Below are positions 22,910 through 36,511 of a DNA stretch of 64,000 nucleotides, in pieces. The stretch comes from Theocolax elegans (lineage: Eukaryota > Arthropoda > Insecta > Hymenoptera > Cerocephalidae). Made by a program: the position numbers and the translations under genes. Every line of letters begins with the position of its first letter. Position 1 is the stretch's first letter. The DNA lies in NCBI GenBank assembly GCA_026168455.1, contig CM047425.1, positions 43,482,711 to 43,546,710 on the forward strand, in the 5' to 3' direction. The notes below the pieces were generated by a model. The model saw only the letters and a list, made by a program, of their open reading frames with translations. It searched no databases and was not told the DNA's origin.

Positions 22910-24680
22910 GTGTGTTTCAGTCAAACCAAGGAAGTGGTCTTATAAATCGTCAACCAAAGGAACAAGCCCGTAAATCTGATAACAGAAGCGAATCTTCCTC
23001 ATCTTGGACTTGTCGCTGCTATCTCATCTTACAGCATGGTGAAAACAGGTCAACCTGGTTTTGTTAAAATAATGATTCCTGGTCCTATAGTTGGTCTAAT
23101 TATTGCAAAGGGTGGACAAACTGTAAGAGAACTTTAAAAGAAACTTGGAGAAAAAATTATGTTTATTTAGGAAGGGTCAATCCAGGAACGAGAGAAACCT
23201 CAGAGGTAAATAATTTGAATATTATACACACAAAAACAACTACAAAAGGTGCATGAGTGACTTAAACTTTTGTGTATAATCTAATTTGAATTAATTTATC
23301 ATTTTAAGTAATACTGAATGATTAATTAATTAAGTACAATAGAAATTAACAGCTATGTGTATATGACTATAGGTATTCTTGCCAAAAGATGCGGTCAGCG
23401 TCGTTACTGGCAAAGGTGGCCATATGATAAAGAAACTCCAACAGAAGATGGGTGGTAAGATAAGTATCTTACAAATGAAGGACAAGACTCCAGATGACTG
23501 CACATACCTAATAATGGTAAACGCGACTTTTTTGGAAGTTGAACGCCAAATGATCCAAGGTATATGATCGACAGCATTATAATTTGTTCTTGAGTCGAAT
23601 TATCTGAAAAGAGGCGTACACTTTATTATATGTTCATTGCTGCTGCTGTCTTGCGAGTGTGCTCTTCAGCTGAGATTTAATAACAAAATTATATAATGAC
23701 ACTTTGTTTTGTTTTTAAAAGTATATAAAGATCATTTTACCAATACCTCTTAAACTTCTGTTTTTTTCGTACGTTATATAAAATACAGATAATTTGATAT
23801 GGGCAATGCTTAAATGTTTGGCTTTACTCATTATCTAATCATTTCTTTTATTTTTCTCAGGCTTTCATACAGGAGACTGCAGAGTTTTTGTTGTAGATGG
23901 ACATATCAGGCATCATCATGGAGATATCAGACCAGATGTGATAAAAGAATTGTTAAATTATCCACAGGTAATATTTGAACAAAAATAAAATGCACAAAAT
24001 GTCTTTAAAATGTTTTAAATATTTTAGTAGATAATAAATGGGGAATAAATAATTTTTTATTTATCGTTAAATATTTTTGTTTATAAAATTTTCATGTAAT
24101 TATAATACTCATGCATCGAATAATTAGGGTTTTTTATCAGTATTTAGTAGCTAAATATTCCAAAACGCGAATACTTCGTCTTCTTATTTTATTTTTATAT
24201 TTACATAGTAAATTATAAACAAAGTAAATTTTAGATTCCCATGCAAAGTATATTAATTGACTTAATTGTATTTCAGAGTAATTGTCAGCAATTAAGTAAT
24301 AACCATTATCAGATCAAAATCCACCAGCCTCTCAAATTGGGCAATAGACACAACAGCAGTAATAGCAGCAATTAATTCTATTGTTACAAGATGGTACAAT
24401 TAATACTCATCCATATAATTGCAGATTTGCAACACGTCTTTTAACGAACAAGAAATTATGATGAAATTGAATTGAGAACAGGAATTTGAACACTATTATT
24501 GAAATAATTCTATAGACTTAGTATTATTTAAGTAAATCTTCTGAGAGTCCTGTGTACACAAATGATAAAATTGAAACCATGTTAGATCAAGATCTTCATC
24601 AGCTAGAACGACAAAAATATGCAGAATTTACGACTGAAAGTTCCTTTTTATTCGAAGCAGCCAAAAACAATATTTGACTT
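22910..24680 (+). pseudogene. FUBP/PSI-type KH-domain gene fragment with introns
   Basis: KH domains bind single-stranded RNA or DNA through a GXXG loop. Exon 22,915-23,215 reads MIPGPIVGLIIAKGGQTVREL then a stop; the loop is AKGG, so its first Gly is lost. After an intron, exon 23,372-23,560 reads PKDAVSVVTGKGGHMIKKLQ with an intact GKGG loop, open for about 60 codons and followed by a donor GTATAT. A possible exon at 23,864-23,967 reads FHTGDCRVFVVDGHI, and 24,276-24,680 holds CAG-rich tail sequence. The repeat type and phrasing fit FUBP/KHSRP/PSI proteins. Intron retention means DNA-level capture. Confidence 0.65.
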
Positions 24681-24689
24681 ATTACACAG

Positions 24690-25885
24690 CTGCTTACTTT
24701 ATGATGGTTAATAATAATAATTATTTAGAATTTTAAGTGTATAAATGATAAATGATAAGACTAGTCATTTTGCATAACCAACGAAGTAAATATTATGTAA
24801 CTATTGTATAATTATATACTTTACAATAAATAAATTAAAAAATTATTTGCTGAGAATTATTATTCACTTTGATATAAAATCATTACGACTTGGTTACACA
24901 AATTCACAACTTTGAATTTCTATTTTCTAGTTTTATGCTGTAAATATAATTAAAATAATGAATAAATTAGTTATAAATATAATTACAAGCCAATTTTATT
25001 AAATTATTCTTGCTAGATTGTGTAACAAAATGATTATCGCATGACTTGGAAACGGATTTCGCCCTGATTCTAGCATAAGTTTTATGATTTAAAGATTAAA
25101 TAAAAGCCAGACTGGTTTTTCCAAAAGTTCTGCACAATTTAAGCCAAATTTTAAAAAATGAGTAAATTATAAGTGAGAATTACAAATGTGATTATAAATC
25201 CAATTACAATTATTAATGCTCGAGCATATACTTCATTATATGTCTATTACATGTTGATTGATTATAAGATCGAAATAATACTCTTAAATTTAATTTGATT
25301 TAAATTATAAGTAAAATGTAGATAATTAAAAACAATTTAAATAAAACAAATTATTAAGTATATTCTGCAAAAAGATGTTATTTAGTTTATGTGCTAAAAA
25401 TTTTAGCTATTCGTATGTTTTTTGAATAATTTTTCTAAGCTAGAGCTAGCGCAGATGTCTACACACTTGTTAAAGTAAGTTACAAGCTTATAAAATAATT
25501 TTTTATTTTGTTATAGAAGTATACTGCATCTTATAAAAATAATCGTTTGTCCAATGTTCTCCTATGAAATAACTTCCTAATACCACGTTCGTTATAACTA
25601 TTGCTTTTCTTGATTGCTATTCAATTTCGGCATTGAAGTTTGGTTGAAGATACTATAGTCAGAACTCTGAAGTGTCGCTAATTCCAATGTCGTATTCTTC
25701 AAATTGCGTTGCAAATAGTCAATCTTTAAACCACTGAAAAATAATTAAAATTTACAAAATAGTAAATTATTAAAATATTGGAAATAAGGACACATAACTT
25801 CAAATTAATAAAAAATAAAAAATTTATACATTTTTTTTGCTTTAACATAAGTCTTGCATATTATGTTTTTTCTCTAATAAAAAAT
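24690..25885. other. AT-rich interior, no gene
   Basis: Nothing recognisable apart from short AT-rich repeats. Confidence 0.6.
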
Positions 25886-25889
25886 AATA

Positions 25890-26340
25890 AATTTATTTGC
25901 TATATAACTGCGTTATTCAATTTATGGCTCTCCATACTACGATTTTTACCATAATACACTTCCTCCAGGATATCTCTGGAACTTTTGCATCGAATAGGCT
26001 GAAATCCTAAAGTAACTATAAAAAAAACATCATTTTCATCCACTCGAATGAAACAACATTATTAAATACACACAAATTATTTATTTGAAAAATAATTTAA
26101 CTGCCTTTTACAAAATTTTTTAATTTTTTGTAATAATTTTGCAAATTAATTTTTTTATTTTAATATTTTTAAAGTCTAGTCCATTGAAGTAGATTAGAAT
26201 GATGTTTAATACTTGTTATTAAAATAAATGAAAAAGTTCTAGAGATATCCTGCGGTAAGTGCATTATGGTAAAAATCATAATACGCAGAGCCATGAAATT
26301 GATTAACATAATAGTTATGCAGCAAATAAATTAGCTAAAA
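25890..26340. mobile_element. Palindromic MITE-like element
   Basis: The arms at about 25,890-25,995 and 26,215-26,335 are inverted copies, for example TTTTTACCATAATACACTTC at 25,945 against its inverse near 26,270. No coding capacity. Confidence 0.7.
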
Positions 26341-27018
26341 AAATGTTGATAAAAACTAATAATAGTACAATTTATTAAAAAAATTCGGAAATACTTTCAC
26401 TTATTACACAATAAATTATGAACTATTAATAATAATTTTTTCAAAATTTTAACACAGGCTTGTCCCCTTAATAATTTTGTTTTTAAATTAACATTTTTAA
26501 TATTTCGGCAATTTATGGCGGTACTGAATCATAAGTTTACCTACATTGCTAGCCGCGTGCCGTGCTTGGACTATCATTATCTTTGTCTAGCTCCCTTCAT
26601 TATAAGTATGTCTTAGTTCTGGTATATACTTTCACGGTAAGTATTGTAGATAGACCCTAAATTTCAAACAAAACACTTTCGTCAATTGTTTAACGTGCAT
26701 GTTTTATGTATATTTTATTTTCTATAAAAGATCAAAAGCAAGAAGCTACCTAAACTAATTTTCTTGATAGTTATTAAATTATTGACATAAAAAATATAAA
26801 TTTATAAGTGAAAAAAAATGTAATTATATAAAGAATTTCTGAAAATTGTTATTTTATACCGTACGATATAAAAATTTCTGCAAACTGACGAACACGATAA
26901 AACAAAATTTGTAAGTTAATGCACATAAGAAAATATTATTTTTCATTAAAATTATTTCAATTAACGCAACAATTATTTCATAGATATCGATGCAAAATTT
27001 TAAGCAGTAAACACAATA
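26341..27018 (+). other. Upstream region of the transposase gene
   Basis: AT-rich, no gene. It includes a possible promoter region for the gene at 27,019. I see no distinct motif beyond generic TATA-like sequence. Confidence 0.4.
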
Positions 27019-30000
27019 ATGCCACCAGGACGTCAGCCAGCAGTTTCAGCCGAGCAAATAATTGATGCTCTAATTAATTTTGACATATATGAATCGCAAT
27101 ACAATCTCAAAACGAAAAAAAATCCAGTTTGGCAAGACATATGTAATGCTTTAGATAACAGAATCAAAGCCCTTAATTTGTACATGCATGTTGCTCAAGA
27201 TAGGCACAATATACAATCTTCGTATAGAAAAATAAAAAATTTAGATACATGTGGAACCATTAATCGCGAAGCAGAAAATGAACAATCTAACGAAGACGAA
27301 TTTGAAACAAACGATTCCATGGAAGAAAGTGATATTGAATGTAACGTACCAAGTAAAAGAAAAAAAAGTAAAACTTTAACATTTGATTTTAAAATGTCTG
27401 CAGAACAATGGTGTAAAATAGAGCCTATATCAAAAATTTATAAAGATGGAAGAGAAGGAAAGTCCTTACAAGACGGTTGGGCAGATATTTTAGTAAAAGA
27501 AATGTATTATAAGGAAAAATTACCTTGTACATTCAATTTTAAACGACATTATGTAGATCATATAGAATCATACGTTCATATCAATGGTTATTGTGATACT
27601 TGCAGAGCAAATTTAACTATTAATTGCTATGATAAGCCTACAGTTGGCGAACCAGTCACTTTCTCTGTACAGACATTAAATTCTCGTGGAATTCCGCATG
27701 TGACGAAAAGACGTTTGGCTGGACCTGAAAGAAAAAATGTCAAAAAAAATTTAGAAAATAAAAAACCTAAACAGTGGCGAAGAGAGGAAGTAAGTAATCA
27801 AATGAAGTTTGGAGATCCTGAACCTCCATTTCTTTATAGTCAGCAAGTGATACAAAAAGCTAGTCATGAAATAAAATATGAGAAATTAGGATTGAAACCA
27901 GGAGTAAAGTTGTTTGACTCTTTAGAAAGTTTAAAAAAAAATGTTGAATTTAATAGATACTTTCGTGGAATCGGTTTTGACAAATTTTATTTAATGTACT
28001 GGTCACCCGAACAAATTAGCATTCACAATGACATTCAAACCAAATTACGAAACCCGATGTCCTTAGATTCTACAGGTTCTGTAGCATTAAAAATAAAAAG
28101 AATAGATGGAGAAAGTAGTGATATTTTCCTCACGGTTTTTTCTACATATATAAAAAATATGATTGTCCCTGTTGCACAAGTATTGTCAGAAAAAAATGAC
28201 ACAAACTTTTTATCATATTGGCTTTTAGAGTGGAGAAAATCTGGTGCAAAAATCCCCGAATTCGTTGTTACAGATATGGGCAAGGCTATACAAAATTCTG
28301 TCTGCTTATCATTTAATACTGTCAATTTTGCAAAATATAACGATGAATGCCTCAAACTTTTATTAAATGTCAAAAACCAAAATGATTTAAACACTCAATT
28401 AAAATCAGATGTAGCTCACTTAGTACATGCTGTAACAAAATGGCCTTGTTTTAATAAAGATAACCGGAAAGTGAAAGAATTGTATAAGCGTTCAATAGGA
28501 TTCATGACAAATATTAATAATTTGCAGAATTTTTCTGAATTTTTGATTGCTCTATTTACAATTTGTAACAGCAAAAATAATGATGATCATTGTCAAAAAT
28601 CATTGAAATACATTATTGAAAGAATTCAAACATACAAATTCGATATGAATGTTACAGAAAAGTTAGAAGTTTTAGAAAAAAAAGAAAACCAAGATATTTT
28701 TGTAGATATTGATGATTTTAATGTAAATAGTAATCAAAGGTTGACACGTACATATATAGAGAAATTATTAGAAAAGTCTTTAGACAAAACCGCTGAAAAA
28801 AATAATTCTACTGACTTTTATGTTCAATACAACGATTATTATTTACCTGACTTTTCCAATCGATTGTGTGTTCTGTGTACCGAATTTCCATGCTGGAGTA
28901 ATGTAATGAATATACATTTTGATAACCGTGAAAATGTAGCAACTTCAGCAAGAGCAGAATCATATTTTAGTGATTTTAAATCCTCTAATGATGCAAATGA
29001 AAGAGAAGATGTTGTCTTCATTAATCATTGTCGTCAAATAAACAGCGATATGATATTAGCACGAGCTGCCTTAAATAATTTGCAGCCAGATGAAATAGTA
29101 TCAAAAAAAAAAGTTGTTGAAGACGACAATGAGTTTTTGTTTGCTGCAGAGAGATGGAGAAACCAGTATACAAAGACTGAGTTTGAAGATTTTAATGATT
29201 TTCTTCTCGATACTGTTGAATTTGCTGAAAAAAGTTTAATAGAAACGATTAATGAAAAAAATGAATTACGTCCAGATAAAGAAACAAAAATAATACAAGA
29301 AGAAAATTCTTACGCTGAGATTTCAATCAAATCAAATGTGACAAGCAGTGACAATGATTTAGACCTGTTTTCCAAAAATATTCAATTAACTTCTTCAGCA
29401 ATTCTTCATGAAAATGTACCTGAAAAAATAAATTCAACTTTAGAGCAATCAATAATTAACAATAAATCAATGAAAATCGATAAGAATAATTTTTACTATG
29501 ACATCGATCACACCTATCACAGATTATCAGAGGAAATAGACTTTCGAGAACAAAATTTAAGTAATGCAAAAGACAAGTTAGATTTTCAATATTCAGAGGA
29601 AGTATTATTAAGTGAAATAGATACAAATAAAAATTATCCTTTAAATGCCATTGAAAATTCAACATTCTTAACAATTAAAAATGAACAGTTTTTACAACAT
29701 AAAAATAGTTCTCTAGAAAGTAAAAAGAACCGTGGTAAATATGTAACAGCTGATCCTGGATTAAATTTTATTTTACAAAAAAAAAATAAGAAAAGAGGTA
29801 GAAAAATTATCCAAAATGGTAATAAACTTCAGGAAAAACCTGTTCGTGGAATCAAATATAAATTTAACAATACTTGTGCTTTTGACACAATAACGGAAAT
29901 CGTAACACATTCTTGTTATGAAATAAAAACTTTTGAGCAATTTATAAAAAATAATATAAATAGTATACTAGTAATGCAAAATTTGTGTTATGCTAGTACC

Positions 30001-30504
30001 ATTATAAATTATGCTACATCATCAATAACTAACACATTCTATACGAATCGTGCGTACATACTCCACTCATTGCATCCAAACATTAACAATTTTGAAATTG
30101 ATTGCCAGGATAACATTAGTAGCTTATTCTCCAGTTTAATGAAAGATTATGCTTCTATTAGAGAGACATTATTATGCCAAACTTGTGGACATAAAAAAGA
30201 AAATAATAAATGTCTAATACCAATACCCAATACGAACATAATAACAACATATAATTACTCTACTATACAAGAGGAGTTAGACAATTACTTTACTGAAAAA
30301 TATGTATTTTGTCAACATTGTAAGGCAAGTAATGCATCTCTTTCGCGCTCAGTAGACCACTACTTATTAATAGATACTGAAGATGCTTATAAGAAATCCC
30401 TGAATCCGAAACTGGACAATACAAACGAATTGGAGATCAAAAGGCGCGATAGCGCCTGCACGCAAGTATGCAGGCGCGTAAGCCCTTATTATACAGCTAA
30501 CTAA
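27019..30504 (+). CDS. MULE-like transposase fused to a USP-like cysteine protease domain, C-terminus replaced
   Basis: A 1,161-codon uninterrupted frame. Residues 10-75 look like a MADF/Myb-type DNA-binding fold. A Cys/His cluster (residues about 170-200, including YCDTC) may bind zinc. The core fits a Mutator-type RNase-H nuclease: D350 in SLDSTGSVALKIK, D419 in PEFVVTDMGKAIQNSV, and a candidate E647 in ARAESYFSDFK. After a disordered, Asn-rich linker (about 720-930) comes a C19 (USP) signature: Cys953 in KFNNTCAFDTITEIV and a zinc ribbon with CQTC (1053/1056) and CQHC (1098/1101). At base 30,438 a repeat insertion replaces the His-box end with 22 foreign residues, so this copy's protease-like domain is incomplete. 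The proper end survives at 36,902-37,161. Confidence 0.8.
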   Translation: MPPGRQPAVSAEQIIDALINFDIYESQYNLKTKKNPVWQDICNALDNRIKALNLYMHVAQDRHNIQSSYRKIKNLDTCGTINREAENEQSNEDEFETNDSMEESDIECNVPSKRKKSKTLTFDFKMSAEQWCKIEPISKIYKDGREGKSLQDGWADILVKEMYYKEKLPCTFNFKRHYVDHIESYVHINGYCDTCRANLTINCYDKPTVGEPVTFSVQTLNSRGIPHVTKRRLAGPERKNVKKNLENKKPKQWRREEVSNQMKFGDPEPPFLYSQQVIQKASHEIKYEKLGLKPGVKLFDSLESLKKNVEFNRYFRGIGFDKFYLMYWSPEQISIHNDIQTKLRNPMSLDSTGSVALKIKRIDGESSDIFLTVFSTYIKNMIVPVAQVLSEKNDTNFLSYWLLEWRKSGAKIPEFVVTDMGKAIQNSVCLSFNTVNFAKYNDECLKLLLNVKNQNDLNTQLKSDVAHLVHAVTKWPCFNKDNRKVKELYKRSIGFMTNINNLQNFSEFLIALFTICNSKNNDDHCQKSLKYIIERIQTYKFDMNVTEKLEVLEKKENQDIFVDIDDFNVNSNQRLTRTYIEKLLEKSLDKTAEKNNSTDFYVQYNDYYLPDFSNRLCVLCTEFPCWSNVMNIHFDNRENVATSARAESYFSDFKSSNDANEREDVVFINHCRQINSDMILARAALNNLQPDEIVSKKKVVEDDNEFLFAAERWRNQYTKTEFEDFNDFLLDTVEFAEKSLIETINEKNELRPDKETKIIQEENSYAEISIKSNVTSSDNDLDLFSKNIQLTSSAILHENVPEKINSTLEQSIINNKSMKIDKNNFYYDIDHTYHRLSEEIDFREQNLSNAKDKLDFQYSEEVLLSEIDTNKNYPLNAIENSTFLTIKNEQFLQHKNSSLESKKNRGKYVTADPGLNFILQKKNKKRGRKIIQNGNKLQEKPVRGIKYKFNNTCAFDTITEIVTHSCYEIKTFEQFIKNNINSILVMQNLCYASTIINYATSSITNTFYTNRAYILHSLHPNINNFEIDCQDNISSLFSSLMKDYASIRETLLCQTCGHKKENNKCLIPIPNTNIITTYNYSTIQEELDNYFTEKYVFCQHCKASNASLSRSVDHYLLIDTEDAYKKSLNPKLDNTNELEIKRRDSACTQVCRRVSPYYTAN

Positions 30505-30875
30505 CCCCTCAGATTTTTTATATTTTCGTACATTTAAAATTATACTATCTATTTATGCAATTACAAATCTCACATCTATTTTTATATAAGTTTTCACTTT
30601 ACAATAAATCCGGTTTGAATTCATAAGTGCATAGTGGAGAAATTCGATGTTATTAAAGTTGCTTGCTGAATTCCGATTCTCGAATTTTTGCTATTTCCAC
30701 TTTCTTTTTCATTCGATGGCAACAAAAAGAGATAGCGTCATAGGAGATGCGAAAGATAGAAAGAGACGAAATTTTTTCCATCCCGTGAGAGAACGCCTAC
30801 AGAGGTAAAAACTATTAGCAAGTTGTTTGAGAAGTGGCCGCAAAGAGATATATATATCTCTATAATATATAAATA

Positions 30876-31426
<551 letters not shown>

Positions 31427-31429
31427 CGT

Positions 31430-32365
31430 TACTTGTTTTTTCAAGAATAGATAATATATGTATTTTTTCCGTGCGCAAAAAAAGTTGTGAATATAACTTG
31501 AAAGAATGTGTATTAGTTTACTTATTCCTGATAAAACTCATAAAATAAAAACGGATCTAAAATTTAATGTAATGTTTTTAAAAATATGCACAATTTTTCG
31601 AAGATAAAATAAATATTAATCAAGTATAACATACACTTTTCAAATATCTTTATGTGAAATATACAATAAATTAAAAATTAAATACATTAATTATTGCATT
31701 TTTAAGATAATTCTATTATAAACAGTAATGGCAAAAGAAAATTCAAATTTTAACAGTGGCAATATAAAATACCAATTACATTTCAAAAGTTTTTCGAAAA
31801 TTATTATTTTAGTAGTATTTAATTTAAATATTATTCAAATCAAAATTTAAAAATTGTATGGATATATAAGTAAGTTGATTACGTATATTATATAAAACAA
31901 TATCTTAAATAAACATGTATGTATTTATTAGAAACAAAAGGTTATTTAAGGAATGCCTTTGTTTATAATAATTAAAATAAATATATGGGGTCTGTAACTA
32001 AAGGAAAAAATAATAGGATATAATTATGGATTAAAACGCAAATTTTGAAAGAGGGTGCAAATTACGAATTATGGGAGAAATGGAAGAAACAGGTTTTTAT
32101 TTATATACCACTAAAATGTTATAAATAATTTTTTAAAACTAATACAAAAATTAATTTAATTAAGTAGAAAGTTTTATTACTCTAAAAGTACAAAATATTA
32201 ATGACATATAGAACTCTTGGCGATGACTTAAATAAATTAATCTTAGGAGGTATAGTTCTATTTAGATCCGTTTAATTAATCTAAAATTTTAATAGGTTTT
32301 TACTAAATACTACAATTAAGTTTATGCACTTTACTATTTTTGGTAAGTTAATTGTTCATTACCAC
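31430..32365 (+). repeat. AT-rich dispersed repeat, forward copy
   Basis: Same family as the inverted copy at 6180-7140. Partial tandem copies follow in the 1,172-bp units. Confidence 0.75.
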
Positions 32366-32387
32366 ATATATATATATATATATATAT

Positions 32388-34731
32388 ACACCTTTGGTGT
32401 AAATTATGTCCTAAAATACGTGAAAATTAGTGATTTTATGAGGTTTATGAGGCATAAGTTACACCAGCGGTCTTGGCCAATAATCTAACCCAAGCCATTC
32501 GAAAGCTCGCGAAAAATGTGAACTTTTGAGAGGTGTAAGATTAAAATCGATTATGGTGTAGTAGCCTTTTTTTTGATATTCAATATGTCCGGGTGTTCTA
32601 TCTCTTCGAGATTTTAAAATTAAGAAATGTAACCAGGGTACATAAGTTCTAAAGATTAATTTAAACAAAAGTTGTTTGTAATGTTTTTTCAAAAAAATCA
32701 ACAGATTTTGAGATAAATGGCTTTAAAAATAGAAATTTTTCTAAAAAATTGAAAAATTTCCACTTTTCATGGTCAAATAACTTTTAAGCAAATTATTTTT
32801 TACACTTAAATTTTTTTTGTATGTTCTGAAAGATGTTTCCAGCCTGTTCTCAAATTTTGGAGTGATTTAAAATTTTCATCGTACCACTTGACGTGAAATA
32901 GCCCATATATGTGTATATATATGTATGTATGTATGTGGGTGTGTGTGCGAGCGGCGGAATATTATATATATATATATATATTTTAAAATTGTTTTTTCAA
33001 GAATACATAATATATGTATTTTTTCCGTGCGAAAAAAAAAGTTGTGAACATAACATGAAAGAATGTGTATTTGTTTACTCATTCTTGATAAAACTCATAA
33101 AATTTTTAAACGTATACTCAATAATAATAACGGATCTAAAATTCAATGTAATGCTTTAAATACAGATGCAAAATTGTTTGAAGATGAAATAAATATTAAT
33201 CAAGTATAACATACACTTTTCCAAATATCCATATGATATATACAATGGGTTAAAAATTAAATATATTAATTATTGCATTTTTAAGATAATTCTATTTTTA
33301 TACTTATTTATATTTTAATTACACCTTTTTATAAGTAATTTATACTCCATAATAGTTTTCTGCAATTGAAAGTACTCAAATCAAAAACACGTTTCAAAAA
33401 GGTGTCAAAACCCGCAAGTATATGTGTTATTCTAATCAAACTTTGAAAATTGTTATCTGATAAATAAAATTGTTATCTGTCTGATAAATTTTAAAGTATA
33501 AGATAAAAATATCTTTGATTCTAATTCCCATATTTTCTCTACTTATTTATATTTTTATTACACCTTTGGTGTAAATTATGTCCTAAAATACGTGAAAATT
33601 AGTGATTTTATGAGGTTTATGAGGCATAAGTTACACCAGCGGTCTTGGCCAATAATCTAACCCAAGCCATTCGAAAGCTCGCGAAAAATGTGAACTTTTG
33701 AGAGGTGTAAGATTAAAATCGATTATGGTGTAGTAGCCTTTTTTTTGATATTCAATATGTCCGGGTGTTCTATCTCTTCGAGATTTTAAAATTAAGAAAT
33801 GTAACCAGGGTACATAAGTTCTAAAGATTAATTTAAACAAAAGTTGTTTGTAATGTTTTTTCAAAAAAATCAACAGATTTTGAGATAAATGGCTTTAAAA
33901 ATAGAAATTTTTCTAAAAAATTGAAAAATTTCCACTTTTCATGGTCAAATAACTTTTAAGCAAATTATTTTTTACACTTAAATTTTTTTTGTATGTTCTG
34001 AAAGATGTTTCCAGCCTGTTCTCAAATTTTGGAGTGATTTAAAATTTTCATCGTACCACTTGACGTGAAATAGCCCATATATGTGTATATATATGTATGT
34101 ATGTATGTGGGTGTGTGTGCGAGCGGCGGAATATTTATATAATATATATATATTTTAAAATTGTTTTTTCAAGAATACATAATATATGTATTTTTTCCGT
34201 GCGAAAAAAAAAGTTGTGAACATAACATGAAAGAATGTGTATTTGTTTACTCATTCTTGATAAAACTCATAAAATTTTTAAACGTATACTCAATAATAAT
34301 AACGGATCTAAAATTCAATGTAATGCTTTAAATACAGATGCAAAATTGTTTGAAGATGAAATAAATAATAATCAAGTATAACATACACTTTTCCAAATAT
34401 CCATATGATATATACAATGGGTTAAAAATTAAATATATTAATTATTGCATTTTTAAGATAATTCTATTTTTATACTTATTTATATTTTAATTACACCTTT
34501 TTATAAGTAATTTATACTCCATAATAGTTTTCTGCAATTGAAAGTACTCAAATCAAAAACACGTTTCAAAAAGGTGTCAAAACCCGCAAGTATATGTGTT
34601 ATTCTAATCAAACTTTGAAAATTGTTATCTGATAAATAAAATTGTTATCTGTCTGATAAATTTTAAAGTATAAGATAAAAATATCTTTGATTCTAATTCC
34701 CATATTTTCTCTACTTATTTATATTTTAATT
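32388..34731. repeat. Tandem duplication, two 1,172-bp units
   Basis: Unit 1 starts ACACCTTTGGTGTAAATTAT at 32,388 and unit 2 at 33,560. They are nearly identical; visible differences are a shortened AT run and a few bases, so the event is recent. Each unit contains one arm related to the foldback at 7155-8154 plus a piece of the dispersed repeat. The 80-codon minus frame in each unit has no family resemblance and I do not call it a gene. Confidence 0.9.
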
Positions 34732-36132
34732 ACACCTTTTTATAAGTAATTTATACTCCATAATAGTTTTCTGCAATTGAAAGTATTTAATTCGAAAACA
34801 CCTTCCATGAAGGTGTCAAAACCCGCAAGTATTGTGCTATTCTAATCAAACTTTGAAAATTGTTATCTGATAAATAAATTCTGCAATTCAATCTGACATT
34901 GTAATCTGATAAATAAATAATTTTAATTTCCAACTACCTTATTTTATCTATTTCTTTGAATTTTAATGAAACATTTTTATTAATATTACGAAAATTTCGT
35001 ATAAAAAATTTCTGCAATTGAAAGAATCGAAATCAAACTGAAATCGACAAGCATTTTGAATCGTACCATAAATTTATATTTTATATAAACATTTTTATAT
35101 ATATTACTTAAACTTCGTAAAAAGTTTCTGCAATTGAAAGCACTGAAATCAAACTGTAATCGACAAGTATTTTGAACCATGCAAAAATTTCTACCAATCT
35201 GAATACAGATTTTTTTATATGAAAAGTATCTTACACTATTATTTTTCATTTCTGGCCCTCACATGTTTTACAGTAATAAATAAATAATATTCTAATGATA
35301 TTAATTTGTGCAAAATTAATTTCTGCAATACTAATAAAATGGACATTTCTTTTTTATTCTTTTAAATAATAAAATAATACTTGCACCACCGTTGGTTAAA
35401 CGCTTCATATATGTGTTAATTCTGACTTACTAATGTATTCCTTTACATTTATGAAAGTATACAATACCGTGAAGAAACTGCAATGAGTAATAATATATAA
35501 ATATTGCAATACTATCTGGCAATTTTAATATCCTACATCACCAATGATAAAATAGACATCATCAAATTTTTTATACGAAATTTTCGTAATATTAATAAAA
35601 ATGTTTCATTAAAATTCAAAGAAATAGATAAAATAAGGTAGTTGGAAATTAAAATTATTTATTTATCAGATTACAATGTCAGATTGAATTGCAGAATTTA
35701 TTTATCAGATAACAATTTTCAAAGTTTGATTAGAATAGCACAATACTTGCGGGTTTTGACACCTTCATGGAAGGTGTTTTCGAATTAAATACTTTCAATT
35801 GCAGAAAAATATTATGGAATATAAGTTAGATATAGAAAAGGTGTAATAAAAATATAAATAAGTAGAGAAAATATGGGAATTAGAATCAAAGATATTTTTA
35901 TCTTATACTTTAAAATTTATCAGACAGATAACAATTTTATTTATCAGATAACAATTTTCAAAGTTTGATTAGAATAACACATATACTTGCGGGTTTTGAC
36001 ACCTTTTTGAAACGTGTTTTTGATTTGAGTACTTTCAATTGCAGAAAACTATTATGGAGTATAAATTACTTATAAAAAGGTGTAATTAAAATATAAATAA
36101 GTATAAAAATAGAATTATCTTAAAAATGCAAT
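34444..36132. mobile_element. 1.7-kb foldback element
   Basis: The left arm (34,444-about 35,015) and right arm (about 35,565-36,132) are inverted copies; ends are ATTGCATTTTTAAGATAATT and its inverse. The loop at 35,015-35,565 is AT-rich with no gene. A second copy of the left arm's outer part lies in the preceding tandem unit. Confidence 0.85.
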
Positions 36133-36134
36133 AT

Positions 36135-36511
36135 AACTTCTACATTGGATCAACTTCCTATTAGTGTAAATATTAAGAAAGATACCTTTGTACTGTGTGG
36201 AGCAGCTAAATATATCTTCATTTGATGATAAAGGAATGGGCCTAAAAATAAATAACACCTGGGATGAAAGAAATGATTTATTGTCCTACAAGACAACTCT
36301 TACGGAATCTCAAATCAGACGTCTGAAAATTAAATTAAGCATTTTATTTTATGTCAAATTTAATAATCCTTAAAAACGTATATGTGATAAGTTATTCAAT
36401 TTTGTTATAATGTAAATATTTAAATTTAAGTGTAATAGTTCTACTATATAATTTTGTATTTATACTGTATAAAAAGGTTTTATAAAATTACTTAATCTTC
36501 TTTCTATCCGA
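36135..36511 (+). pseudogene. Severed 3' end of the transposase-USP gene (copy A)
   Basis: Continues the gene interrupted at 30,437. Compared with copy B, about 25 bases encoding GHYVAYCRK are replaced by 8 bases, so the His box is lost. The tail LTESQIRRLKIKLSILFYVK and 3' UTR are kept. A base is also missing near 36,210. Confidence 0.85.

Noticed and set aside
32459..33873. Two identical 80-codon minus frames
   Set aside because: Duplicated with the 1,172-bp unit, no family resemblance, and located in foldback-type repeat.
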